A stretch of DNA of 64,000 nucleotides from the NCBI RefSeq assembly GCF_012848855.1, contig NZ_CP051630.1:158501-222500 (forward strand). Reading direction: 5' to 3'. The translations under genes and the position numbers were made by a program. Below, in pieces: positions 1-10,902 of this stretch (its first letter is position 1; every line of letters begins with the position of its first letter). The stretch is from Pyruvatibacter mobilis (lineage in GTDB: Bacteria > Pseudomonadota > Alphaproteobacteria > CGMCC-115125). The notes beneath the pieces were generated by a model that had not been told where the DNA came from, searched no databases, and was given only the letters and a program-made list of their open reading frames with translations.

Positions 1-435
1 GGAGATCATGCTGCCGTCGTCGAACTGCCAGCCGAACTCGATCTGCTCGCGGAATTCGAAGACCTGGCCCAGATCCTTGGAATTGCCCTCGCCATAGGCA
101 CCGAAGCCCACCTGCAGGCGGGTCAGGAAATTGTCGGTGAGGAAGATGGAGCGCGAAAAGCCGACATGACCGTAGACCGCGCCGTCCGTGTTGACGAAGG
201 CGCCGACCAGCGGACGGATTTCCCAGATGATGTTGTAGTCAGGGATGTAGCCGATATCGAAAACAGCGGAGGCTTCCTCAGAGCTGTCACCGACATCGAA
301 GAAGCCCGCGCCGACATAAAGATGAGCCGGCTGCGAGGCGGCCAGTTCTTCGGCCTGCGCGGAAGTGGTGGCGCCAGCCACGAACGAGAATGCTGCGGCA
401 GCCGCGACGGCCAGCCCGGTAAGAAGATGTTTCAC
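1..435 (-). CDS. PagL-like lipid A 3-O-deacylase family protein (partial)
   Basis: The frame stays open from a GTG at 435 to the window edge, giving 145 N-terminal residues. It has a clear signal peptide (about residues 1-28, ending in AxA before EELAAS), followed by alternating aromatic and polar strands typical of a small outer membrane beta-barrel. The segment with EFREQIEFGWQF near residue 127 resembles the PagL/acyloxyacyl hydrolase family just before its catalytic His-Ser. Those residues lie beyond the window, so activity cannot be judged. Family members remove an acyl chain from lipid A in the outer membrane. The start follows GGGG about 8 bases upstream. Another small beta-barrel protein remains possible. 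Confidence 0.6.
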   Translation of the reverse strand, partial: MKHLLTGLAVAAAAAFSFVAGATTSAQAEELAASQPAHLYVGAGFFDVGDSSEEASAVFDIGYIPDYNIIWEIRPLVGAFVNTDGAVYGHVGFSRSIFLTDNFLTRLQVGFGAYGEGNSKDLGQVFEFREQIEFGWQFDDGSMIS

Positions 436-570
436 TTGATATTCCCCTGGTGCCGCCGCTCAATTGGGCGGAATCCATGTCAAACCCGGCGCAATAGTAG
501 TGGCAAGCGTGGTCTGAGCGCAAATAACGAGCTTGTCAGGGCCTGTGCCTGGTTGGGGAAAGGAACAAAA

Positions 571-1416
571 ATGTTGCCCATGTGCCACAAGCGTAGTGGC
601 AGCCTCGGCTTTGCAGTGCTTCTGGCGGGTGTGCTGGTTGTGCTTGCCGGGTGTGAGCAGGCCCATTCCACAAGCTGTGCTGTTCCCCCTCCTGATGCCG
701 GCCGCATCTTCGAGGTGATTGAGGTCGTCGATGGAGACACGGTGGTGCTCGATGATCGCAGCGAAGTGCGGATGGTCGGGCTTCAGGCTCCCAAGCTACC
801 GCTTGGCCGCCGCGGCTTCGAGAAATGGCCTTTGGCAGATGAGGCACGGGATGCGGCGGTGCAGCTGCTTGATGGTCAACGCGTGGTCCTCTGGTCGGGC
901 GGCGCGGATATGGACCGGCATGGAAGGCGGCTGGCCCAGACCTATGTGCTGCAGCCCGATGGCGGACATCTTTGGTTCCAGCAGGAAATGCTCCGGCTGG
1001 GGCTGGCCCGTGTCTACAGTTTTCCAGACAACAGGGCCTGTCTTGATGAACTCCTGGCGGCGGAAGCCGAAGCGCGTGACTCGGGACAGGGCATGTGGGC
1101 GCTTGCCGCCTACCGCATCCTAGCCGCTGAAGATGAAGGGCAACTGGGGAACCGGGAGGGGTCCTATGAGCTTGTTCAGGGGCGGGTACGGGAGGCAACG
1201 CTGGTGCGTGGGCGGGCCTACCTCAATTTCGGCACGAATTACCGGGATGATTTCACCGCAACCATCGCCCCCCGTGACATGAAACGGTTTCGCGAGGCGG
1301 GTATTGACCCTGTGGCCTATGGAGGCCGCATTGTGCGGGTGCGCGGCTGGCTGCGGAATTTCAACGGTCCCAGCATTGATGTCACGCATCCCGAGCAGAT
1401 CGAGGTGCTTGAATGA
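571..1416 (+). CDS. Thermonuclease-family (SNase-like) lipoprotein
   Basis: A 281-residue protein with a lipoprotein signal (LVVLAGC, Cys28) and an SNase-like domain at about 45-165: DGDT at 54-57, Arg67 in RMVGLQAPK and Arg119 in DRHGRR. The position of the catalytic Glu in staphylococcal nuclease (normally APE) is Lys75, so the canonical active site is incomplete. A C-terminal part (about 185-281) resembles an OB-like module. The ATG at 571 is chosen because it precedes the lipoprotein signal and has AGGAA 6 bases upstream; the longer open frame to the left overlaps the divergent barrel gene. It overlaps the M48 protease by 4 bases (ATGA), implying translational coupling. Confidence 0.78.
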   Translation: MLPMCHKRSGSLGFAVLLAGVLVVLAGCEQAHSTSCAVPPPDAGRIFEVIEVVDGDTVVLDDRSEVRMVGLQAPKLPLGRRGFEKWPLADEARDAAVQLLDGQRVVLWSGGADMDRHGRRLAQTYVLQPDGGHLWFQQEMLRLGLARVYSFPDNRACLDELLAAEAEARDSGQGMWALAAYRILAAEDEGQLGNREGSYELVQGRVREATLVRGRAYLNFGTNYRDDFTATIAPRDMKRFREAGIDPVAYGGRIVRVRGWLRNFNGPSIDVTHPEQIEVLE

Positions 1417-2873
1417 TTGCCGCTGTCTTCTCCCTGCCACTAGCCAAACGGTTCGCGCCGATGGTGGCAGGGCTGATTGCCCTCCTGGTCTTGGGACTCA
1501 TGCCGCCGGCGGCCCAGGCGCAGCTGTCGCAGCGCGAGAAGCAACAGGGTGCCAACGCGCATGAGCAGATCGTTGCGCAGTATGGCGGCGTCTATGATCA
1601 CCCGCAGGTCGGCCCTTACGTGGCGCGGATCACAGCGCGGATGGCGGCTGCATCCAACATGCCTAACGAGGAATTCCGGGTCACGGTGCTCAATAGTCCG
1701 GTGGTCAATGCGTTCGCGCTGCCCGGCGGTTATGTCTATGTCACCCGGGGCCTCGTTTCGCTGGCAAATTCCGAAGCTGAACTTGCGAGCGTCATCGGCC
1801 ACGAAATTGCGCATGTCACGGAGCGGCATGGACGCGGGCGGCAGAACCAGGCAATTGGCGCCACAATCCTTGGTGCCGTGCTCGGTCTTGCAGTAGGCAG
1901 CGATCTGGTGAACCAGATCTTCAATATCGGTGCATCCGGCTACCTGGCGGATTATTCCCGTGACCAGGAGAACGAGGCCGACAAGGTGGGGCTCGATATG
2001 CTCGTGCGTGCGGGCTATGACCCCTACTCGGCGCCGTCATTTCTTCAGTCGCTGGGCGATCAGAGCGCGCTTCACGCCAGATTGCAGGGCGCGCGGTATG
2101 ACCCCAACCGGGTGGACTGGCTTGCTTCGCATCCGGCGACCGGTCAGCGAGTGCGGGATACGCGGGCTCAGGCACAGGGAACAGGCATTCCGCCCGCCTC
2201 GCGGCGTACAGGCGAAGAGGCGCATTTTGCTGCCATCGACGGCATGCTCTATGGCGACGACCCAAAGGAAGGTTACGTACGCGGCCGTCGGTTCATCCAC
2301 CCGGAATTGCGCTTTGCCTTTGAGGTGCCGGAGGGCTTTCAGATGACGAACTCATCGAAGGCTGTGTCCGCGCGGCATTCGTCTGGTGCGCAACTTAAGT
2401 TCGATGGCGGTGCACGGCGTGGGGCGGCCACCATGGCTGTTTACCTGACCCGCGTGTGGGCACGGGACGCGCAATTGAAGGGCGTGGAATCCCTCACCAT
2501 CAACGGCATCCCTGCGGCCACCGGGGTGACGCGTGTGAAGGGAAAGGATGTGCGGCTGGTTGCCTATGACGCCGGGGATGGGGAGGGCGTCTATCGCTTT
2601 CTCATCGCCACGCCGCCGCGCGAAACCGCACGCATGGAAGCCGCGATCCGGGAGATGGTGTTGAGCTTCAGCCGGTTGTCAGCAAGTGAGGCGGCCTCCG
2701 CCAAACCATTCCTCGTCGAAACACGTAAAGTCCGCAGGGGCGATACGGTTGGAAGCCTGGCTTCGCTAATGGCCTTCGATACCGCCGCGGAGGAACGGTT
2801 CCGCGTGCTCAACGGTCTCAGCGGCACTGAAGGCGTTTTGCCGGGCCAGACAGTGAAGCTGGTGGTGGAGTAG
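1413..2873 (+). CDS. M48-family metalloprotease with C-terminal LysM-like domain
   Basis: A 486-residue secreted zinc protease. A signal peptide covers about residues 1-36 (ending AQAQ). The zinc motif HEIAH is at 130-134, and ENEAD at 186-190 supplies the third ligand, as in the BepA/Oma1-type M48 branch. The last 50 residues (RKVRRGDTVGSLASL onward, about 438-486) look like a LysM peptidoglycan-binding fold. The middle region (about 265-430) is typical of alphaproteobacterial members. It probably degrades misfolded envelope proteins in the periplasm. The start overlaps the upstream stop codon, and the gene converges on rpoH with only about 20 bases between them. Confidence 0.87.
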   Translation: MIAAVFSLPLAKRFAPMVAGLIALLVLGLMPPAAQAQLSQREKQQGANAHEQIVAQYGGVYDHPQVGPYVARITARMAAASNMPNEEFRVTVLNSPVVNAFALPGGYVYVTRGLVSLANSEAELASVIGHEIAHVTERHGRGRQNQAIGATILGAVLGLAVGSDLVNQIFNIGASGYLADYSRDQENEADKVGLDMLVRAGYDPYSAPSFLQSLGDQSALHARLQGARYDPNRVDWLASHPATGQRVRDTRAQAQGTGIPPASRRTGEEAHFAAIDGMLYGDDPKEGYVRGRRFIHPELRFAFEVPEGFQMTNSSKAVSARHSSGAQLKFDGGARRGAATMAVYLTRVWARDAQLKGVESLTINGIPAATGVTRVKGKDVRLVAYDAGDGEGVYRFLIATPPRETARMEAAIREMVLSFSRLSASEAASAKPFLVETRKVRRGDTVGSLASLMAFDTAAEERFRVLNGLSGTEGVLPGQTVKLVVE

Positions 2874-2893
2874 AACTACGTTCCCAAGCGGGA

Positions 2894-3790
<897 letters not shown>

Positions 3791-4108
3791 TGGTCTATGC
3801 CCCTGTGCACTCGTTGACTGTTTGGGCCATGGCGAGGTGGGGTGCCCTTTCGGGACGGCATCCGGCACCGGCCATAGCACTGTCTCTGCGGCATATACGG
3901 AGATGGGGCGTGTTGCGGATCAATCTTGCTTTGGCGCAAATCAGCCAAATGAGTTGCGGATTTGCATAGGAACTCAGACGAAAAATGCAGGTGCGAGCGG
4001 ATTGCAGGATCAGGCCCGGGTGTCTTGGTGAGCCTTGTCGTTCGGGCAAGAAAAACCCCGGCGCTCCAGAGGAGGCCGGGGTCTTTCCTTGGGACGGGGA
4101 GGGCGCTG
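3791..4108. other. Intergenic region between carD and rpoH
   Basis: This 318-base spacer holds the carD terminator at its right end and must hold the rpoH promoter. I could not fix a promoter confidently. A 6-bp inverted repeat, TTTGGC-N8-GCCAAA, lies at about 3931-3950 and could be an operator or chance. No coding sequence is supported. Confidence 0.5.
4050..4086 (-). terminator. Rho-independent terminator of carD
   Basis: On the minus strand a perfect 8-bp stem (ACCCCGGC / GCCGGGGT, arms 4055-4062 and 4075-4082) with a 12-base loop is followed by a run of five T. It lies about 23 bases after the carD stop codon. Confidence 0.85.
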
Positions 4109-4672
4109 TTACGCAGCCTTCTCCTCGTCTTCCTTCTCCGCCTTGTTGCGGCTCGGTGCCTTGGCAAGGACGCCTTCGATCTTGGTGATCGCTTCGTCGT
4201 CGGTGGATTTTTCGACGGCGGCGACTTCACGGGCCATGCGTTCCAGTGCCTGTTCATAGAGCTGACGCTCCGAATAGGACTGTTCCGGCTGCTTGTCGGA
4301 GCGATACAGGTCGCGCACCACTTCAGCAATGGCAATCAGGTCGCCGGAATTGATCTTGGCTTCGTATTCCTGCGCACGGCGGCTCCACATGGTGCGCTTC
4401 ACGCGCGCGCGTCCCTTGAGGGTCTTGAGCGCCTGCGCCACCACATCGTCGGCGGCAAGGCGGCGCATGCCGACAGATTCCACCTTGGTGATGGGCACGC
4501 GAAGGGTCATCTTTTCCTTCTCGAAGCTGATCACGAACAGCTCCAGCGCGTGACCGGCCACTTCCTGCTTCTCAATGCCGGTGATCTTGCCAACGCCATG
4601 GGCGGGGTAGACGATGAAATCATTCGCCTTGAATTCCGATTTCTTGGATGCAGTCTTCTTCTTAGCGGCCAT
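4109..4672 (-). CDS. carD: CarD-family transcriptional regulator
   Basis: A 187-residue CarD/CdnL-type protein. The N-terminal RNA polymerase-interacting domain (about 15-75: YPAHGVGKITGIE, then FEKEKMTLRVPITK) contacts the beta subunit. The C-terminal helical part (about 80-160) contains MWSRRAQEYEAKINSGDL, which in CarD proteins touches the upstream edge of the promoter bubble. The ends are Lys-rich and Ala/Glu-rich. The ATG at 4672 is preferred over an in-frame GTG at 4684 because GGAA lies 7 bases upstream. Members stabilise open complexes, often at rRNA promoters. It sits between fdxA and rpoH on the same strand and ends at a strong terminator. Confidence 0.93.
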   Translation of the reverse strand: MAAKKKTASKKSEFKANDFIVYPAHGVGKITGIEKQEVAGHALELFVISFEKEKMTLRVPITKVESVGMRRLAADDVVAQALKTLKGRARVKRTMWSRRAQEYEAKINSGDLIAIAEVVRDLYRSDKQPEQSYSERQLYEQALERMAREVAAVEKSTDDEAITKIEGVLAKAPSRNKAEKEDEEKAA

Positions 4673-5192
4673 GCTTCGTTCCACACTGCGCGGCGGCGCC
4701 GTACCGGCATTGTAATGCCGGCGGGCCCCGTCGCGGGGTCAATACAAATGGCTCAGGCGACGTCCGGAGCACGTCAGGTTGCCGCAACAAGGTCCCCTGC
4801 CGGGCCAGACGAGGTCTGGACCCAGCGGGCCAGGGTCAGGTGCGAACAGGACGGGCACCGGCTTCACATACGCGGGGTCTGGCAGGTCGACGATTTCCCG
4901 GCGGAGCAGGTTTGGCCCGGAGAAACGCCTGCTAAACGGCAATTCCGCGTCGAAGACAGTGATACGCCTTAAGCCGTGAGCCGGCAGCCTGAGGGCATAT
5001 CCGGCGCACGCGCAGGGTTATTTTCCCCACGGCAGTCCCACACCCTACCTTAAAAACGGGGAAAAATAAAGTCAGTGCGGGGACCTTCCGCCTGCGGAAG
5101 CCGCTTAAATCGCTGTCAGGACGCCGTTTTGGGGCCTCTGGCCATCACAAAGATGGTTAACAGAAGCCCGCTCCGAGGGAATCCGGGGCAGC
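4673..5192. other. 520-base spacer between fdxA and carD
   Basis: No convincing gene. Near carD are two back-to-back inverted repeats (4704-4721 and 4726-4738). At 5085-5100 there is a perfect 7-bp hairpin (CTTCCGC-CT-GCGGAAG), and 17-35 bases further along the minus strand lies a T-rich stretch, so this is the likely end of the fdxA transcript although the T-run is not adjacent. Short open frames here have no recognisable product. Confidence 0.45.
4704..4721. repeat. Inverted repeat upstream of carD
   Basis: Perfect 8-bp palindrome CCGGCATT-GT-AATGCCGG, ending about 32 bases upstream of the carD ATG. A second short inverted repeat (CCCCG-TCG-CGGGG) lies right behind it at 4726-4738. It could be a 5' leader hairpin or an operator controlling carD. 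Confidence 0.5.
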
Positions 5193-5531
5193 TCAATCAC
5201 CGTCGCCGGGGGCTTCGGAGAAATACTTCTCGAACTTGCCTTCTTCGGTCGCCAGGGCGTCGGCATTGGGCATCGCGTCCTTCTTGACCGTGATGTTCGG
5301 CCAGACCTCCGCATATTTGGCATTCACCTCGAGCCACTTCTCGAGCCCGCTTTCGGTATCGGGCTTGATGGCTTCTGCCGGGCATTCCGGCTCGCAAACG
5401 CCACAATCGATGCATTCATCCGGGTGGATGACCAGCATGTTCTCGCCCTCATAGAAGCAGTCGACCGGGCACACCTCCACGCAATCGGTGTATTTGCACT
5501 TAATGCAGAGGTCGTTGACGATATAGGTCAT
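5193..5531 (-). CDS. fdxA: Seven-iron ferredoxin FdxA ([3Fe-4S][4Fe-4S])
   Basis: A 112-residue ferredoxin with the cysteine pattern of Azotobacter ferredoxin I. Cys9, Cys17 and Cys50 would bind the 3Fe-4S cluster; Cys21, Cys40, Cys43 and Cys46 the 4Fe-4S cluster; Cys12 and Cys25 are extra. The C-terminal tail (about 60-112) is the usual alphaproteobacterial extension. It is a small cytoplasmic electron carrier; its partner cannot be told from this window. A good sigma-70 promoter lies about 85 bases upstream. The gene order S4 protein-fdxA-carD is conserved in alphaproteobacteria. Confidence 0.95.
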   Translation of the reverse strand: MTYIVNDLCIKCKYTDCVEVCPVDCFYEGENMLVIHPDECIDCGVCEPECPAEAIKPDTESGLEKWLEVNAKYAEVWPNITVKKDAMPNADALATEEGKFEKYFSEAPGDGD

Positions 5532-5616
5532 TCGGCGGAGCTCCAGTTGGCCGACGCGGACGAGGGCGGATCCCCCTCAAACCGCCCGCGACAGCCCGGG
5601 TCGAGAATTGCGTGCG

Positions 5617-5646
5617 CTTATACGAACAGGTTGGCCCGCCTCGCAA
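5617..5646 (-). promoter_or_regulatory. Candidate sigma-70 promoter of fdxA
   Basis: On the minus strand TTGCGA (5646-5641), an 18-base spacer, then TATAAG (5622-5617): 4/6 and 5/6 matches to consensus. It predicts a 5' UTR of roughly 80 bases before fdxA. Confidence 0.6.
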
Positions 5647-5743
5647 CCCCTTGTGGAGAAGGCAGGTTTTCACAGTTCCCGTATGGGTTTTGGGCAATGT
5701 GCTGCCTGCCTCACCCTGCGGTCCTTGGCGCGGATATCAGACG

Positions 5744-6166
5744 TCAGCCTTGTGATTTCAAGCGCCGGAGTCGGGCACGGTCGCGGCTATCGGGTGCGGC
5801 ATCAGGGCGCGGATTGTGGGCCGCGGACGCCTTACCTTCTTTAGGTGACGGTGGCGGGCTGTGATCCGCATAGAGGGTCGCCGCGATGGTCGCCGACCCG
5901 CGTTTCTCCACGAAGCCGGTTACTTCCACAACGCGAATACGGTCCCCCAGAGGGAAGGTGATCATGTCCCCCGCTTTCACCAGAAAGGCCGCTTTTGCCA
6001 CGCGGGTGCCGTTCACCCGTGCCTTGCCTGTTGCAACGAATTTCGCGGCCAGGGACCGGGTCTTGAAGAAGCGCGCACACCACATCCAGCGGTCAATGCG
6101 TTGCTTCTCGCCACCGGCCTCAGGCACGGCTTCGGGAAGGGGCAGAGAGCGCTTTTGCGCGGCCAA
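5744..6166 (-). CDS. S4-domain RNA-binding protein (Hsp15-like)
   Basis: A 140-residue protein with an S4 RNA-binding fold at about 22-90 (RIDRWMWCARFFKTRS, then GKARVNGTRV). This matches the Hsp15/HslR group, which in E. coli binds stalled 50S subunits carrying peptidyl-tRNA. The C-terminal 45 residues are Pro/Ala/Arg-rich and probably disordered. It starts 6 bases after the helicase stop codon, so the two are almost certainly co-transcribed. Pairing an S4 protein with this helicase suggests a shared role in RNA or ribosome metabolism, which is inference. Confidence 0.85.
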   Translation of the reverse strand: MAAQKRSLPLPEAVPEAGGEKQRIDRWMWCARFFKTRSLAAKFVATGKARVNGTRVAKAAFLVKAGDMITFPLGDRIRVVEVTGFVEKRGSATIAATLYADHSPPPSPKEGKASAAHNPRPDAAPDSRDRARLRRLKSQG

Positions 6167-6172
6167 GGGTGG

Positions 6173-9262
<3,090 letters not shown>

Positions 9263-9623
9263 GACGGCGCGCACCTTGGGTCTCGCCCACCTGATTGGCA
9301 AGGTGAATTCTGCGTTGTTTTCCAAGGGAGATCGGGCAGTCGATTTACGAAACGGACCAACCCGTGAACGAAGGGCGTCCGAATCACTGACATGCGCCTA
9401 TTCCCGGTTCGTTCACCGCTAGATGTTGCGGCTCCCGGGTGCGTGGGACGCCAGGGCCTGCACCTTGTGCGCATGCACCGGTGACCCTGCGTTAACGGGT
9501 TTTCGCGGGCCGTGAAGGCATTTGGGCGGGTGACCTTTCGCAAGACCCGAGTCTAGACTTGCTGTGAAACCGACAACAGCAAACGCCGAAGGCACAGACC
9601 CTTCGGCATCAGGGAGACGCATA
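9263..9623. other. Divergent promoter region, helicase / acyl-CoA dehydrogenase
   Basis: 361 bases separating two divergent genes. For the rightward gene a weak sigma-70 candidate is GTGACC (9530-9535), an 18-base spacer, then TAGACT (9554-9559). A strong hairpin at 9585-9607 follows. No coding sequence is supported. Confidence 0.4.
9585..9607 (+). promoter_or_regulatory. Leader hairpin just upstream of the ribosome binding site
   Basis: Perfect 8-bp stem GCCGAAGG / CCTTCGGC with a 7-base loop. It ends 3 bases before the Shine-Dalgarno AGGGAG (9611-9616) of the acyl-CoA dehydrogenase. No T-run follows, so it is not a terminator; it could tune translation or RNA stability. Confidence 0.5.
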
Positions 9624-10892
9624 ATGGATTTCACCATCCCCAGGGAGATCACCGACTATCTGGCCGTGCTTGACGACTTCATCGACAAGGAAATCAAGCC
9701 GCTGCAGGCGCAGGACGACAATGAGCGGTTCTTCGATCATCGCCGCGAGCATGCGCGGACAGATTGGGACAATCAGGGCCTGCCGCGCGAGGAGTGGGAA
9801 GAGCTTCTGGGGGAAATGCGCCGGCGCGCTGACGCGGCGGGTCACCTGCGCTATGCGCTGCCGAAGGAATATGGCGGTCAGGATGGCACCAATCTCGGCA
9901 TGGCGGTGATCCGCGAGCACCTGGCAGCCAAGGGCCTGGGTCTGCACAACGACCTTCAGAATGAAAGCTCCATCGTCGGCAATTTCCCGACGGCGCTGAT
10001 GTTCCGGGACTTCGGCACTGAAGCGCAGAAGGAAAAATACCTCGGCGGCACGCTGGATGGATCCGTCCGGGTGGCATTCGGCCTCACCGAGCCGGACCAT
10101 GGGTCGGATGCAACCTGGATGGAGACACGTGCGACGCCGGAGACCCGTGACGGCGTGGACGGCTATCTCATCAATGGCATGAAGATGTGGAACACGGGCG
10201 TTCATGTGGCGACCCATGACTTCGTGTTCGCCCGCACCTCTGGCGATGACGGGTCGGCGGTGGGCATTACGTGCTTCATCGTCCCGATGGACGCGCCGGG
10301 CGTCGAGATCGAGGAATATCTGTGGACCTTCAACATGCCGACGGACCATCCGCGGATTGCGTTCAAAGACGTGTGGGTGCCGGCGGATGAAAATTTGGGC
10401 GGCATCGACCACGGGCTTCAACTGGCACAGCATTTCGTGCATGAGAACCGCATCCGGCAGGCAGCCTCCAGCGTGGGCGCGGCGCAGTATTGCGTGAACG
10501 AAAGCGTTCGGTATGCCAAGGAGCGCAAACCCTTCGGCAAGCCGCTTGCAGCCAATCAGGCCATCCAGTTCCCGCTGGTGGAGCTGCATACGGATTGCGA
10601 AATGATCCGGACCCTGATCTTCAAGACCGCCTGGCAGATGGACCAGATGGCCAAGCCGGATGTCGCCAAGCTTCTGTCGGACAAGGTATCCATGTGCAAC
10701 TACCGGGCAAACCGGCTGGTGTGCCAGGCTGCTGATACAGCGATGCAGGTGCATGGGGGTATCGGCTATTCACGACACAAGCCGTTCGAGCACATCTATC
10801 GCCACCATCGCCGGTACCGGATCACCGAGGGCTCGGAAGAGATCCAGATGCGCAAGGTTGGCGGTCACCTGTTCGGATTTATCGGCAAGTAA
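9624..10892 (+). CDS. Acyl-CoA dehydrogenase
   Basis: A 422-residue FAD enzyme. The FAD/substrate loop FGLTEPDHGSDATWMETRA lies in the middle domain. The C-terminal helical domain has QVHGGIGYSRHKPFEHIYR and ITEGSEEIQ; the Glu of TEGS occupies the usual catalytic-base position of medium/short-chain enzymes. It catalyses alpha,beta-dehydrogenation of an acyl-CoA, passing electrons to electron-transfer flavoprotein. Substrate length is not readable from sequence. The ATG at 9624 has AGGGAG 8 bases upstream. No other beta-oxidation gene is adjacent. It converges on the histidine kinase with 10 bases between stops. Confidence 0.9.
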   Translation: MDFTIPREITDYLAVLDDFIDKEIKPLQAQDDNERFFDHRREHARTDWDNQGLPREEWEELLGEMRRRADAAGHLRYALPKEYGGQDGTNLGMAVIREHLAAKGLGLHNDLQNESSIVGNFPTALMFRDFGTEAQKEKYLGGTLDGSVRVAFGLTEPDHGSDATWMETRATPETRDGVDGYLINGMKMWNTGVHVATHDFVFARTSGDDGSAVGITCFIVPMDAPGVEIEEYLWTFNMPTDHPRIAFKDVWVPADENLGGIDHGLQLAQHFVHENRIRQAASSVGAAQYCVNESVRYAKERKPFGKPLAANQAIQFPLVELHTDCEMIRTLIFKTAWQMDQMAKPDVAKLLSDKVSMCNYRANRLVCQAADTAMQVHGGIGYSRHKPFEHIYRHHRRYRITEGSEEIQMRKVGGHLFGFIGK

Positions 10893-10902
10893 CCCGCCGC
10901 AC

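Noticed and set aside
4739..4979. Short open frames between fdxA and carD on both strands
   Set aside because: No ribosome site, no motif and they overlap each other.
9609..10754. 381-codon frame opposite the acyl-CoA dehydrogenase
   Set aside because: Antisense shadow without motifs.
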